Made by a program: the position numbers and the translations under genes
Assembly (NCBI GenBank): GCA_009781145.1
Contig: WQYR01000002.1
Coordinates: forward strand, 1 to 46,385
Length of the DNA stretch: 46,385 nucleotides
Source: Propionibacteriaceae bacterium
GTDB lineage: Bacteria > Actinomycetota > Actinomycetes > Propionibacteriales > Propionibacteriaceae
Reading direction: 5' to 3'
Part shown: positions 18,456-26,494 of the stretch, piece by piece
How positions within the stretch are numbered: position 1 is the stretch's first letter
How the letters are laid out: the number at the start of each line of letters is the position of its first letter
The notes under the pieces: generated by a model
What the model was told of the DNA's origin: nothing
Databases searched by the model: none
Seen by the model: the letters and a program-made list of their open reading frames with translations, nothing else

Positions 18456-19508
18456 TTGACCAAAACACTTTCTGGGTCCGTTGTTGGCATTACAGGCGGC
18501 ACGGGCTCTTTCGGGTCGACAATGGCCACCCATGCCCTCGAGTCAGGCGCGTCCGAAATCCACATCGTCAGCCGTGATGAGGCCAAACAGGATGACATGC
18601 GGCGCAGGTTTCAAGACGAGCGGATCAGGTTCTTCCTGGGCGATGTGCGTGACGCCGACAGCCTGAAGCCGGCGTTCCGGGGAGTCGACTACATCTTCCA
18701 CGCTGCGGCCTTAAAGCAGGTTCCATCATGCGAGTTCTTTCCGCATCAGGCCGTGCTGACCAACGTCATCGGCAGCAAGAACGTTATTGACGCCGCCGAG
18801 GCCGCTAACGTCAAGAAGCTTGTGTGCCTCAGCACCGACAAGGCCGTCTACCCGATCAATGCCATGGGAATGACGAAATCCTTGATGGAGAAGACCGTGC
18901 AAGCCTATGCGCGCAGCCATCCCGACTCCGGCCTGACAGTTGCGCTGACCCGCTATGGAAATGTGATGTACTCGCGTGGCTCTGTTATCCCTTTGTTCGT
19001 GCAACAGATCATGAACGGCCAACCACTTACGGTGACAAATGGTGATATGACGCGTTTCCTTATGTCCCTGGCTGACTCCGTGGACCTCGTCGAGTACGCC
19101 TTCGGCAATGCCGAGTCGGGTGATCTCTTCGTGATGAAGGCCCCCGCGTCAACGGTGGAAACCTTGGCGCGCGCCATGGCGTCTCTTTTCGGCATCGACG
19201 ACCCAGACATCCAAAGCATCGGCGCGCGTCACGGTGAAAAGATGCACGAGACTCTTCTGTCGGCCGAAGACATGGTCAAGGCGATCGACGAGGGCACATA
19301 CTTCCGTGTTCCGATTGACGCCCGTGGCCTCCAGTATGAGCAATACTTGGACAAAGGCACACCATCCGAGCCTGTCGAGTCGTACACCTCGGCCAACACC
19401 CGGCGTCTTGACGTCGATGAGACAAAAGAACTGTTGCTGACACTGCCCAAGCTTCAGGCCGACCTAAAGAATTGGTCCGAGCAGCATGGTGGCGTCTCAC
19501 CAAAGTGA
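18456..19508 (+). CDS. UDP-GlcNAc 4,6-dehydratase (5-inverting), CapE/FnlA/WbjB-like
   Basis: This is the first enzyme of routes to UDP-activated 6-deoxy amino sugars such as L-FucNAc, L-QuiNAc or L-RhaNAc. It has the NAD motif TGGTGSFG at residues 13-20, AAALKQVPSCEFFP, and the diagnostic block STDKAVYPINAMGMTKSLME, in which methionine stands where most SDRs carry tyrosine, as in the CapE/FnlA group. RPGDMTRF-type residues appear as TNGDMTRFLMSLADSVDLV. The TTG start at 18456 has GGAGG five bases upstream and gives 350 residues, the usual length; the frame upstream of it overlaps the SGNH gene and is not conserved-looking. The next gene follows after 30 bases. Confidence 0.85.
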   Translation: MTKTLSGSVVGITGGTGSFGSTMATHALESGASEIHIVSRDEAKQDDMRRRFQDERIRFFLGDVRDADSLKPAFRGVDYIFHAAALKQVPSCEFFPHQAVLTNVIGSKNVIDAAEAANVKKLVCLSTDKAVYPINAMGMTKSLMEKTVQAYARSHPDSGLTVALTRYGNVMYSRGSVIPLFVQQIMNGQPLTVTNGDMTRFLMSLADSVDLVEYAFGNAESGDLFVMKAPASTVETLARAMASLFGIDDPDIQSIGARHGEKMHETLLSAEDMVKAIDEGTYFRVPIDARGLQYEQYLDKGTPSEPVESYTSANTRRLDVDETKELLLTLPKLQADLKNWSEQHGGVSPK

Positions 19509-19538
19509 CGTTCAGAATGATAGCCGAGGAGGCACCTG

Positions 19539-20828
19539 GTGTCTAAGGGTTCAAAGAGACCTTCCCGAGTGATAGCGGCCCCCGGGAACGCTTGGTCAAA
19601 AACCTGGTTCCGGCAGGCGTTGTTCGGTGTCGCCGCGTTCCTGCTGTGGGTAATCATGATGATTGGTCTCCGCCACATTTACCCGCCGAACGGCGACATG
19701 GTTGTGCTTCTACGACCCTGGTTCGCCTACATCGCCGATCACGGATTCGCCGGAATTGCTACGATTCGCCAGAACACGGGCTCCGACATCACGCCGATTT
19801 GGCACTTTTTAATGTTCCTCTTCACCCAGACCAAGTTCTACAACCCGCAAACGGTGGAGTACTGCGTCAAAAGCCTGGCCATCTTTGGGACGCTCATTGC
19901 AACCGTCGCAGTGTTCTTCATCGTTAAGACTCTGGTCAAGCGGCCTGCATCATGGTTGCCACTTGTCGCCGCCGCCGTGGTGCCTTTCCTTCCGGCTTTC
20001 TTCATGGACACCGTCAAGGCAAACATTCCGGACAGCATCTATCTTGGCCTTGATCTGCTGGCATTGTTGGCCCTTCTCAAGAAGCGTCCAGGCCTTGCGT
20101 GGTTCCTGGTCGGTGTTGCGCTGTCGTTCAAGATGATGGCCATATACATCCTCCCGTTCGTCGTGTTCTTGTGGCTGCGCAAGTGGCCGTCGGCCAAGGT
20201 CTGGCACCGGGTGTCGCCCCTGTTCATAATCCCGGGTTTCCTTCTGACATGCATACCCGGCTATCTCGCCGGGTTGAGCCTTTACGATTCGACGATCGGC
20301 GTGCTGGTTTTCCGCGCGACGACGATGGGTTATGAATGGTGGGGCATATGGCAATTGCTGTTCAATAACTCGCTGTTGCACGTGCCGGGCGGCATTGCGG
20401 CCGACCAGGTGCACAACGTGATGCTTTATGGACTGGCCATGTTGGCGCTTATTTTCATCGCGCTATTCGCCCTGCTGTTCGGTATCCGCGACAGCCAACG
20501 CCAGAACCAGGCAGCGCTAGATTTTCTGGTTGCATCCCCAATACTGTGCTACATGTTCCTGCCGTCGCAGCACGAGGCATACTGGGCGCTGTCTTCCGTC
20601 TTTGCGCTGATCGTTTTGGTGATACGCCGGTCGCGTGCGTCATTGGCAGTGTTGATCGTACTCAGTTTCACCCTGTTCGAGCTGTACTTGGGTGGACGAG
20701 TGGTATCGATAATTGTGTTGAATTACGCGCTACTCGCCGTTGCCGGCTACCTGTGTTTCCGCATTTTCCAGGTGAGCGAACTGCGGGCAAAGTGGCGACG
20801 CGAGCCAGCCCCGCCCATCGACTTGTAG
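19539..20828 (+). CDS. Polytopic membrane protein, GT-C-like
   Basis: This 429-residue protein has about ten membrane segments. The first extracytoplasmic loop contains HIYPPNGDMVVLLRPWFAYI, with an acidic residue after the first span as in GT-C mannosyl- and arabinosyltransferases, and a second acidic site follows in FMDTVKANIPDSIYLGLD. I cannot name a family. The GTG start has GAGGAGG about eight bases upstream. It forms an operon with the CapE-like dehydratase gene (30-base gap), so it may transfer the amino sugar that this pathway makes; that is inference. Confidence 0.72.
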   Translation: MSKGSKRPSRVIAAPGNAWSKTWFRQALFGVAAFLLWVIMMIGLRHIYPPNGDMVVLLRPWFAYIADHGFAGIATIRQNTGSDITPIWHFLMFLFTQTKFYNPQTVEYCVKSLAIFGTLIATVAVFFIVKTLVKRPASWLPLVAAAVVPFLPAFFMDTVKANIPDSIYLGLDLLALLALLKKRPGLAWFLVGVALSFKMMAIYILPFVVFLWLRKWPSAKVWHRVSPLFIIPGFLLTCIPGYLAGLSLYDSTIGVLVFRATTMGYEWWGIWQLLFNNSLLHVPGGIAADQVHNVMLYGLAMLALIFIALFALLFGIRDSQRQNQAALDFLVASPILCYMFLPSQHEAYWALSSVFALIVLVIRRSRASLAVLIVLSFTLFELYLGGRVVSIIVLNYALLAVAGYLCFRIFQVSELRAKWRREPAPPIDL

Positions 20829-20841
20829 CGCAGAGCTTCGG

Positions 20842-21729
20842 TCACCCGTAATAGTAGTCGTAGTCTGAAACCAGGTGAGCGAGCATTCCGTCCCAGGCTG
20901 GCGGCTTCCAGCGTGTTCTCGCCTGAAATGCTGAGCTATCGAGTGACTTATCGACCTCATAGGTTGGGTCCTCACCCAAGCTCACATCCCAATCCATCGC
21001 CGACGACAGCTTGCTCAGCAGGCTGAACTTGTCGATCGGTGCGGCCGACACATGGTAAAGGCCAGAAAGGCTTTCGTCCGGCAGGATGACGTCCCTGATT
21101 ACCTTGCAAAGTGCTCTTGTTGTCAAACCGCTGAAGATCGCGCGGCTGTACCCGACCAAGGGCTCTGAACGATGGGATGCAAACCACCCAAACAAGCCGT
21201 TCTGGGTTCCAAACTGCCACCCGACGATCGACGTTCGAATGGTGACAGTGTTCTCCAGGTAGACCACCTCACCCAGTTGCTTTGACCGGCCGTAAAGGTC
21301 GTCTGCGTCGGCGAAGTCGTCCTCCCGATAGTTTCCCTTGCGGCCCGAGAACACACAGTCCGTGCTCACGTGAATGAGCCGCGCGCCGCGCGTATCGCAG
21401 AACCCCGCCAGCACATGCGGCCAAAGGCTATTCACCGCGATAGACTCTACGGCATCCCGCGCGGCGGGCCGCTGCTTCACTACCCCCACCGCATTGAGAA
21501 CAACATCCGGGTGCAGGTCGTCGAGTAGCAGGCCTACCGATGCAGGCTCCATCGCATCCAGACCGAACAGCAGCCTGTCCGGCGCCAGCCCAAGGCGCTG
21601 CGCATCGATGCCGAGTGAGTCCATGCTGGCTTTGGAGCGAGCCGCGGCGAACACCTCATTGTCACTGGAGAGCACTCGAATTGCCTCGCTGCCCAACATG
21701 CCGTTGGCGCCAAGAACCAAGATACGCAT
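20842..21729 (-). CDS. RmlD-like NDP-sugar 4-reductase (WbvR-like)
   Basis: The 295-residue protein belongs to the RmlD substrate-binding SDR family. The NAD motif is ILVLGANGMLG at the N-terminus, LIHVSTDCVFSG carries the catalytic threonine region, and YGRSKQLGE carries the YxxxK pair. It is not the standard dTDP-rhamnose reductase, because that activity is already present in the RmlCD fusion. Sited next to a CapE/FnlA-like dehydratase, it best fits the 4-keto reductase of UDP-L-QuiNAc or UDP-L-RhaNAc synthesis. The ATG at 21729 is preceded by GGAAGG about 12 bases away, a rather long spacing. It faces away from the second RgpF-like gene. Confidence 0.8.
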   Translation of the reverse strand: MRILVLGANGMLGSEAIRVLSSDNEVFAAARSKASMDSLGIDAQRLGLAPDRLLFGLDAMEPASVGLLLDDLHPDVVLNAVGVVKQRPAARDAVESIAVNSLWPHVLAGFCDTRGARLIHVSTDCVFSGRKGNYREDDFADADDLYGRSKQLGEVVYLENTVTIRTSIVGWQFGTQNGLFGWFASHRSEPLVGYSRAIFSGLTTRALCKVIRDVILPDESLSGLYHVSAAPIDKFSLLSKLSSAMDWDVSLGEDPTYEVDKSLDSSAFQARTRWKPPAWDGMLAHLVSDYDYYYG

Positions 21730-21782
21730 AACGATTTGAAACCTTCCGCAATTCCCCGGACAACCTTGGGGTACTCGATGCA

Positions 21783-21792
21783 ATGATAGCAT
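21783..21792. promoter_or_regulatory. Palindromic-pattern extended -10 between divergent genes
   Basis: ATGATAGCAT fits ATGnTAnCAT. The plus strand reads TGATAGCAT and the minus strand TGCTATCAT, both complete TGnTAnnnT motifs. It lies between the RmlD-like gene (start 21729, minus) and the RgpF-like gene (start 21897, plus), so a single element could drive both. Confidence 0.45.
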
Positions 21793-21896
21793 TCGTCGGC
21801 GGGCGGAGTTCGCCGTCGGTGATATCGTTGATCTCAGGAACCGCCGTCCCCCCGGTTCCAGTTGCCTTGAATAGTTGCGACAAGAAGGACCACAGT

Positions 21897-22928
21897 ATGG
21901 CTGAGAATGGTAATCCCAACCGGGTCTTGTTCTACGCGCATTTCAACAAACTCGGCCGTGTCGAAGAATACGTCTATTACCAGCTGGAAAAGATGCGAGG
22001 CATCTTCGGCACCATCGTGTTGGTCTCCAACAGCCCGCTGCCTGAGGACGATCAGCGCCGCCTTGGGCAACTGTGTGATCATGTGTCGCAACGCGACAAC
22101 ATTGGGTACGACTTCGCTGCGTGGCGCGAAGGAATGCAGCACTTTGGTTGGGACAAGCTAGCCCATTGTGACGAAGTGACGGTTATGAATGACACTTGTT
22201 TTGGGCCGATCTTCGACTTCCAGGTGACGTATGCCCAGATGCAGTCCCGCGGCGTCGATTTCTGGGGCATGACCACCAACCTTGCGCTCACCGACCTGCT
22301 GGAAAACAGCAGCGGCGAAACCATTTTCGCGCCGGAACACATTCAAAGCTATTACATGACGTTCAACGCCCCGGTCGTCTCGTCCGAGGTGTTTGCCGAC
22401 TTTTGGCATGGCATCCAAGACTATGCCGACGTGCTTGACGTCATCGATCACTATGAGATCCGGCTCACCAAACTGCTCGCCGACAATGGCTTCACTTTCG
22501 ACTCCTACTACGATGCCACAGCCTATTGGGGCAAGCAGGAGATGAACAAGACAGAGGTTGACATCAGCGCCTTCTCGACCGGCGATATGAAAAAGTACAA
22601 TCCCGGGTTTACCTGTAATCGCCCATTGTGGCTGTTGGAGACGGTAGATAGATACCCTTTCATCAAGACCAAGTTCGTCCGTTTGGTGCCTGCCCAGTTG
22701 GACGCCATCAGGGCGTTCATCACCGCCAACACCGACTACCCGATGCAGCTCATAGATTCCTACATCGGCGGCAGGTACTATGATCTGTGGAAAGAGAAAG
22801 ACGCCGACGTGAAATACGTGTTGAATTCAAACACGTTCAAGCTCGGCAAAGTAATGATCGCACCATTTAGGCTATTAAAACGCCTCATCACCGGAAAGAA
22901 CCCAGATGTCTTCGGACAACGCGCATAA
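21897..22928 (+). CDS. RgpF-like rhamnan synthesis glycosyltransferase (copy 2)
   Basis: The 343-residue protein is a paralogue of the gene at 8529-9479 and shares long blocks with it: VLFYAHFN, RGIFGTIVLVSNSPL, VMNDTCFGPIFDF, AHIQSYYMTFNA-like, VDRYPFIKTK and DSYIGGRYYDLWKEKD. It differs by an extra segment near residues 220-235 (MNKTEVDISAFSTGDMKKY) and by its C-terminal tail. The ATG at 21897 has AAGGA eight bases upstream; the frame is open further upstream but without homology. Two GT2 genes follow closely, the next after 26 bases, so these three probably form one operon acting on the same chain. Confidence 0.88.
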   Translation: MAENGNPNRVLFYAHFNKLGRVEEYVYYQLEKMRGIFGTIVLVSNSPLPEDDQRRLGQLCDHVSQRDNIGYDFAAWREGMQHFGWDKLAHCDEVTVMNDTCFGPIFDFQVTYAQMQSRGVDFWGMTTNLALTDLLENSSGETIFAPEHIQSYYMTFNAPVVSSEVFADFWHGIQDYADVLDVIDHYEIRLTKLLADNGFTFDSYYDATAYWGKQEMNKTEVDISAFSTGDMKKYNPGFTCNRPLWLLETVDRYPFIKTKFVRLVPAQLDAIRAFITANTDYPMQLIDSYIGGRYYDLWKEKDADVKYVLNSNTFKLGKVMIAPFRLLKRLITGKNPDVFGQRA

Positions 22929-22954
22929 CGGCAATTCCGCAAAGGACACCGCAG

Positions 22955-24475
22955 ATGCGGCGCGTAATATCTTTGCTTAAACGCCTGCTGCCGGCAGAAA
23001 CGTCGCGCGGGCAATTCGTGCGTCGCCTCATACCTGGTATCCGGTGGTCGGCGGCGCGAAAAGGGTACCGACGCTACATCCGCCACGCCGAGCCAGGGCT
23101 ATGGAGCCCACGGATTTCTGCCGACGGCGCATCCCCGTTGCTGTGCGTCGTCATACCGCTTTTCAACACGCCCGAGCGTTACCTGGCCCCACTTTTGGAC
23201 TCGCTCACAAACCAGAGTTTTGCGGGCTTTGAGGCCGTCCTGGCCGATGCCTCGACCGACCCGACTTGCGCCGCCTTCATCAAGATGCGAGCGGCCCTGG
23301 ACGACCGCTTTCGCTATCTGCGATTGGCCACCAATGGTGGCATCTCCGCCAACACAAACGCCGCGATCGCTTTGGCAAGCGCGCCATATGTTGTGTTCGT
23401 CGACCATGACGATCTCCTGGCTCGCGAAGCGCTAAACGAGGTGGCCTGCCGCCTGAGTGACGATCCGACCATCGATGTGCTGTATTCCGACGAGGACCTG
23501 CTCAGCGAGGACGGCACGCGCCGCCGGTCCCCCGCCTTCAAGCCCGAATGGTCGCCCCACCTATTGCTGCACTGCAATTTCACCAACCACCTATCGGTGA
23601 TTCGTCGTTCCCTCATTGATGAGGTCGGCGGGCTGCGAACAGAGTGTGACGGTGCCCAGGATTTCGACCTACTACTTCGGCTGCACGACCTTGGCCGTCC
23701 GTTGAACGTTGCCCACATACCTTTGGTGCTTTACCACTGGCGCGAGGCCGCGTCATCGACCGCCCGGAGCCTTGGCAACAAAACTTACGCCGTGGACGCC
23801 GGAAGGAAAGCGATGGCGGAACACCTGCGCAGGGTTGGTGTCGAGTCCGCCGGCATAGATGTCTTGCCCGCACCCCCCGGCTGGCTTCGCGTCAAGCCTC
23901 GCTGGCAAGTGCCGGTGGCAGTGTTGGGCGCTGGACCAGCTGCTGACTCCATGCCGCTACTGCGCGGTCTGACCAGAAATGCCGTCTGCGCGCCCCAGTG
24001 GATCAGCCAGCCCGACGGTCTGGACGTTTCGGCGATCCCGGGTGACGCGCACGCCGTCGTGGTTTTCTTTCAGCCATTCAAGCCACTGCATCCAGATTGG
24101 TTGGACGATATGGTCGGCGCCCTGACTATCCCCGGTGTAACCGCCGTCACCCCTTTGCTTGCCGGGCATGACGACGTGAACGACGAGGCCGCCTTTGGTG
24201 CCCTCAACCCGAACATTGCGGTCATACGTCAACTCCAAGCGGTAGGCGACACGGCCTTCACCTGGCCGATCAACATTATCCGCGACGTGCCGTCGATCAA
24301 ACCACTGGTTGTGGCAGTACGGCGCGATGGCCTCGGCCTGCTAGACCCGCTGGCTGCGGGCGAGTCAGTGCTGATCTCGCCGGACCAAGGATATTTGGTC
24401 AGTTGGGGCCTGCAACGCATGACCGCATATGATGCTTCAAAAAGCTCCAAACAGGCGGTGGGTGAAGCGTCATGA
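22955..24475 (+). CDS. Glycosyltransferase family 2, two-part
   Basis: This 506-residue protein has an N-terminal basic region of about 55 residues, then a GT2 domain (LCVVIPLFNTPERYLAPLLD, TNGGISANTNAAI, metal-binding VDHDDLLAREAL, SDEDLL). The block GAQDFDLLLRLHD and YHWRE complete the fold near residue 270. The last 200 residues look like a second, degenerate domain without the metal motif. The arrangement resembles large rhamnosyl/galactosyl GT2 proteins of O-antigen clusters. AAAGGA lies eight bases before the ATG. Its stop overlaps the next start as ATGA, indicating translational coupling. Confidence 0.87.
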   Translation: MRRVISLLKRLLPAETSRGQFVRRLIPGIRWSAARKGYRRYIRHAEPGLWSPRISADGASPLLCVVIPLFNTPERYLAPLLDSLTNQSFAGFEAVLADASTDPTCAAFIKMRAALDDRFRYLRLATNGGISANTNAAIALASAPYVVFVDHDDLLAREALNEVACRLSDDPTIDVLYSDEDLLSEDGTRRRSPAFKPEWSPHLLLHCNFTNHLSVIRRSLIDEVGGLRTECDGAQDFDLLLRLHDLGRPLNVAHIPLVLYHWREAASSTARSLGNKTYAVDAGRKAMAEHLRRVGVESAGIDVLPAPPGWLRVKPRWQVPVAVLGAGPAADSMPLLRGLTRNAVCAPQWISQPDGLDVSAIPGDAHAVVVFFQPFKPLHPDWLDDMVGALTIPGVTAVTPLLAGHDDVNDEAAFGALNPNIAVIRQLQAVGDTAFTWPINIIRDVPSIKPLVVAVRRDGLGLLDPLAAGESVLISPDQGYLVSWGLQRMTAYDASKSSKQAVGEAS

Positions 24476-25467
24476 CCAATAAAGTGGCTTTTTGTGTCGT
24501 CGCCTGGAACAATGCGGATGTCTTGCCCGTGTGCCTTGAGTCGCTGCAGGCCCAGTCAGGTGTCGATTTCGACATATACCTGCTTGATAACGGGTCCTCG
24601 GACAGTACTCGAACGGTCTTGGCTGACTATCCACATGTCAAGGTCACCTGGTCGTCAACAAACCATGGGTTTGCCCGCGGCAACAACATTCTGATCAGGC
24701 AAGCGTTGGACGATCCAAATGTGCAATACGTTGCGTTGATCAATTCCGACGCCACACTGGACCCGGCCTGGGCATCTTCGCTTGTTGACTTCGCTGAGAG
24801 CCATGCGAATGTGGGTTCCCTGCAGGGCCTGACGCTTGACTATTTCAACCATGCGGTCGTCGACTCGACCCACATTTTTGTTAACTCTTTCTTGCACCCG
24901 CAACAACAAGGTTTTGGCGAACCCAGAAAGCCACCAGGAGGGTACTACCCGCTCAAGGTATTCGGCGTCAACGCCGCCGCCTGCATGTACACCCGCACCA
25001 TGATTGAGTCGCTGCCGGACCGACAACATGGGTTCTTCGATGAACGCTTCTTCATGTACGTCGAAGACGCGGATGTCAGCTATCGGGCCCTGATTTGCGG
25101 CTGGGATTCGTGGTTCGTACCAGATGCCATCGCGTATCACATGGGGTCGACCAGCACAAAGAAGCGCGGATCCGAATACAGCCTGAAGATGATAGGACGC
25201 AATCTTCCCGCGATGGTCTACAAGAACACGCCGCGCGGCGTGTTTCGGCGAAGCATTCCACATGTCGGTTTGGGACTAATCAAACTATTGCGAGTGTACG
25301 CCGAGCGGAATGGCATCAAGGCACCCGTCATGTTTACACTGGCGCTTCTTCGCGGGTTCACACGAATCCCCAGATTCACCGCAAGCCGGCGGCAAATCAT
25401 GGCGGCCAAGTCAATCGAGGACGACTACCTGATGCGAATCTTCCGGCAGGACGGGGTTCTCGGTTAG
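24472..25467 (+). CDS. GT2 rhamnosyltransferase-like protein (WbbL/RfbF type)
   Basis: The 331-residue enzyme shows the classic blocks of GT2 rhamnosyltransferases: CVVAWNNADVLPVCLESL, LLDNGSSDSTR, TNHGFARGNNI, LINSDATLDPAW for the metal site, and GFFDERFFMYVEDADVSYRA, containing the ED catalytic-base region. It probably transfers L-rhamnose from dTDP-rhamnose made by the rml genes downstream; sugar identity is inferred from family and context. It begins inside the ATGA overlap with the preceding GT2. It is the last gene of the 21897-25467 unit. Confidence 0.9.
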   Translation: MTNKVAFCVVAWNNADVLPVCLESLQAQSGVDFDIYLLDNGSSDSTRTVLADYPHVKVTWSSTNHGFARGNNILIRQALDDPNVQYVALINSDATLDPAWASSLVDFAESHANVGSLQGLTLDYFNHAVVDSTHIFVNSFLHPQQQGFGEPRKPPGGYYPLKVFGVNAAACMYTRTMIESLPDRQHGFFDERFFMYVEDADVSYRALICGWDSWFVPDAIAYHMGSTSTKKRGSEYSLKMIGRNLPAMVYKNTPRGVFRRSIPHVGLGLIKLLRVYAERNGIKAPVMFTLALLRGFTRIPRFTASRRQIMAAKSIEDDYLMRIFRQDGVLG

Positions 25468-25513
25468 ACATCCGCAGGCGCTTGTCGCCCTTGCCCGCGC
25501 TTGAGGCATGAAC

Positions 25514-25519
25514 TATCCT
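25514..25519 (+). promoter_or_regulatory. Candidate -10 (TATCCT) for a leaderless GtrB-like transcript
   Basis: TATCCT ends seven bases before the ATG at 25527, so transcription would start at or next to the initiation codon. There is no room for a ribosome site on such a transcript, although GGACGA precedes the ATG if a longer transcript reads through. Confidence 0.35.
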
Positions 25520-25526
25520 TGGACGA

Positions 25527-26477
25527 ATGAAGGTCATAACCATCATCGTCCCCGCCTACAACGAAGAGGCGTCTCTGGGCCCACTGATTGACCGTCTTGA
25601 CCTTCTGGCCGAGTCACAGCCCAACTACCGCTTCGAGTACCTGTTCGTCGATGACGGCAGCAAGGACCGCACGCTCGAGCTGCTTAAGCAGCATGCCGCG
25701 GAAAACCCGCGAATATCCTACGTCTCACTGTCGCGCAATTTCGGGCAAGAGGTCGCCATGCTGGCCGGTCTCGACAAGGCAGATGGTGACGCAGTCGTCA
25801 TCATTGAGGCAGACCTACAAGACCCGCCGGAACTGGTTCCCGAAATGATCAAGCTTTGGGAGGACGGCTACGACGACGTCTACGCGCGTCGAAACACCAG
25901 GAAGGGTGAAACCTGGCTAAAGAGGAGTACGGCAAGCTGGTACTACAAGGTTCTGCAGCGGTCGTCGAAAGTCGAGATTCAACGTGATACCGGCAACTTC
26001 AGGTTGCTCGACCACAGGTGCGTGCTGGCGCTGCGACAGATGCGCGAGCGCGAACGTCAGGCCAAGGCCCTGTTCAGTTGGATTGGCTACAAGAAGATAG
26101 AGATCGTCTACGACCGTGACCCACGTGCCGAGGGCGAGACGAAATGGAGTTATCCGGCGCTGATCAACCTCGCAATCAACGGCATAACCTCCTTCACGAT
26201 TGCGCCATTGCGCGCAGCCAGCATCTTTGGCTTCATTATTTCCTTTGTAGCCGTCATCTACATTTTCCTGATCATCATTCAGACCCTGTTCACCAACAAC
26301 CACCAGGCCGGTTGGCCAGCTATCATGTGCGTGGTACTGTTCCTAGGCGGCATACAGTTGATCAGCCTGGGGATCATCGGGGAGTACGTCGGGCGCATTT
26401 TCAACGAGACCAAGCGTCGCCCGCTGTACCTAGTCGATGAGTACCACCGCGCCGCCGAAGAAGAGGATCAAGCGTGA
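25527..26477 (+). CDS. GtrB-like polyprenyl-phosphate glycosyltransferase
   Basis: The 316-residue GT2 enzyme transfers a sugar, often glucose, from a nucleotide donor to undecaprenyl phosphate. Features: IIVPAYNEEASLGPLIDRL, FVDDGSKDRTLELL, SRNFGQEVAMLAGLD, IEADLQDPPEL (metal site), and RDPRAEGETKWSYPALINLA just before two C-terminal membrane spans (residues about 225-250 and 262-285). This is the signature layout of GtrB/YfdH and DPM1-like bactoprenol transferases. The matching flippase candidate GtrA is 17 kb away at 8014. It is coupled to the next gene by a close junction and may be read from its own leaderless promoter. Confidence 0.92.
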   Translation: MKVITIIVPAYNEEASLGPLIDRLDLLAESQPNYRFEYLFVDDGSKDRTLELLKQHAAENPRISYVSLSRNFGQEVAMLAGLDKADGDAVVIIEADLQDPPELVPEMIKLWEDGYDDVYARRNTRKGETWLKRSTASWYYKVLQRSSKVEIQRDTGNFRLLDHRCVLALRQMRERERQAKALFSWIGYKKIEIVYDRDPRAEGETKWSYPALINLAINGITSFTIAPLRAASIFGFIISFVAVIYIFLIIIQTLFTNNHQAGWPAIMCVVLFLGGIQLISLGIIGEYVGRIFNETKRRPLYLVDEYHRAAEEEDQA

Positions 26478-26494
26478 CCCCAAGGAGGAACCCG

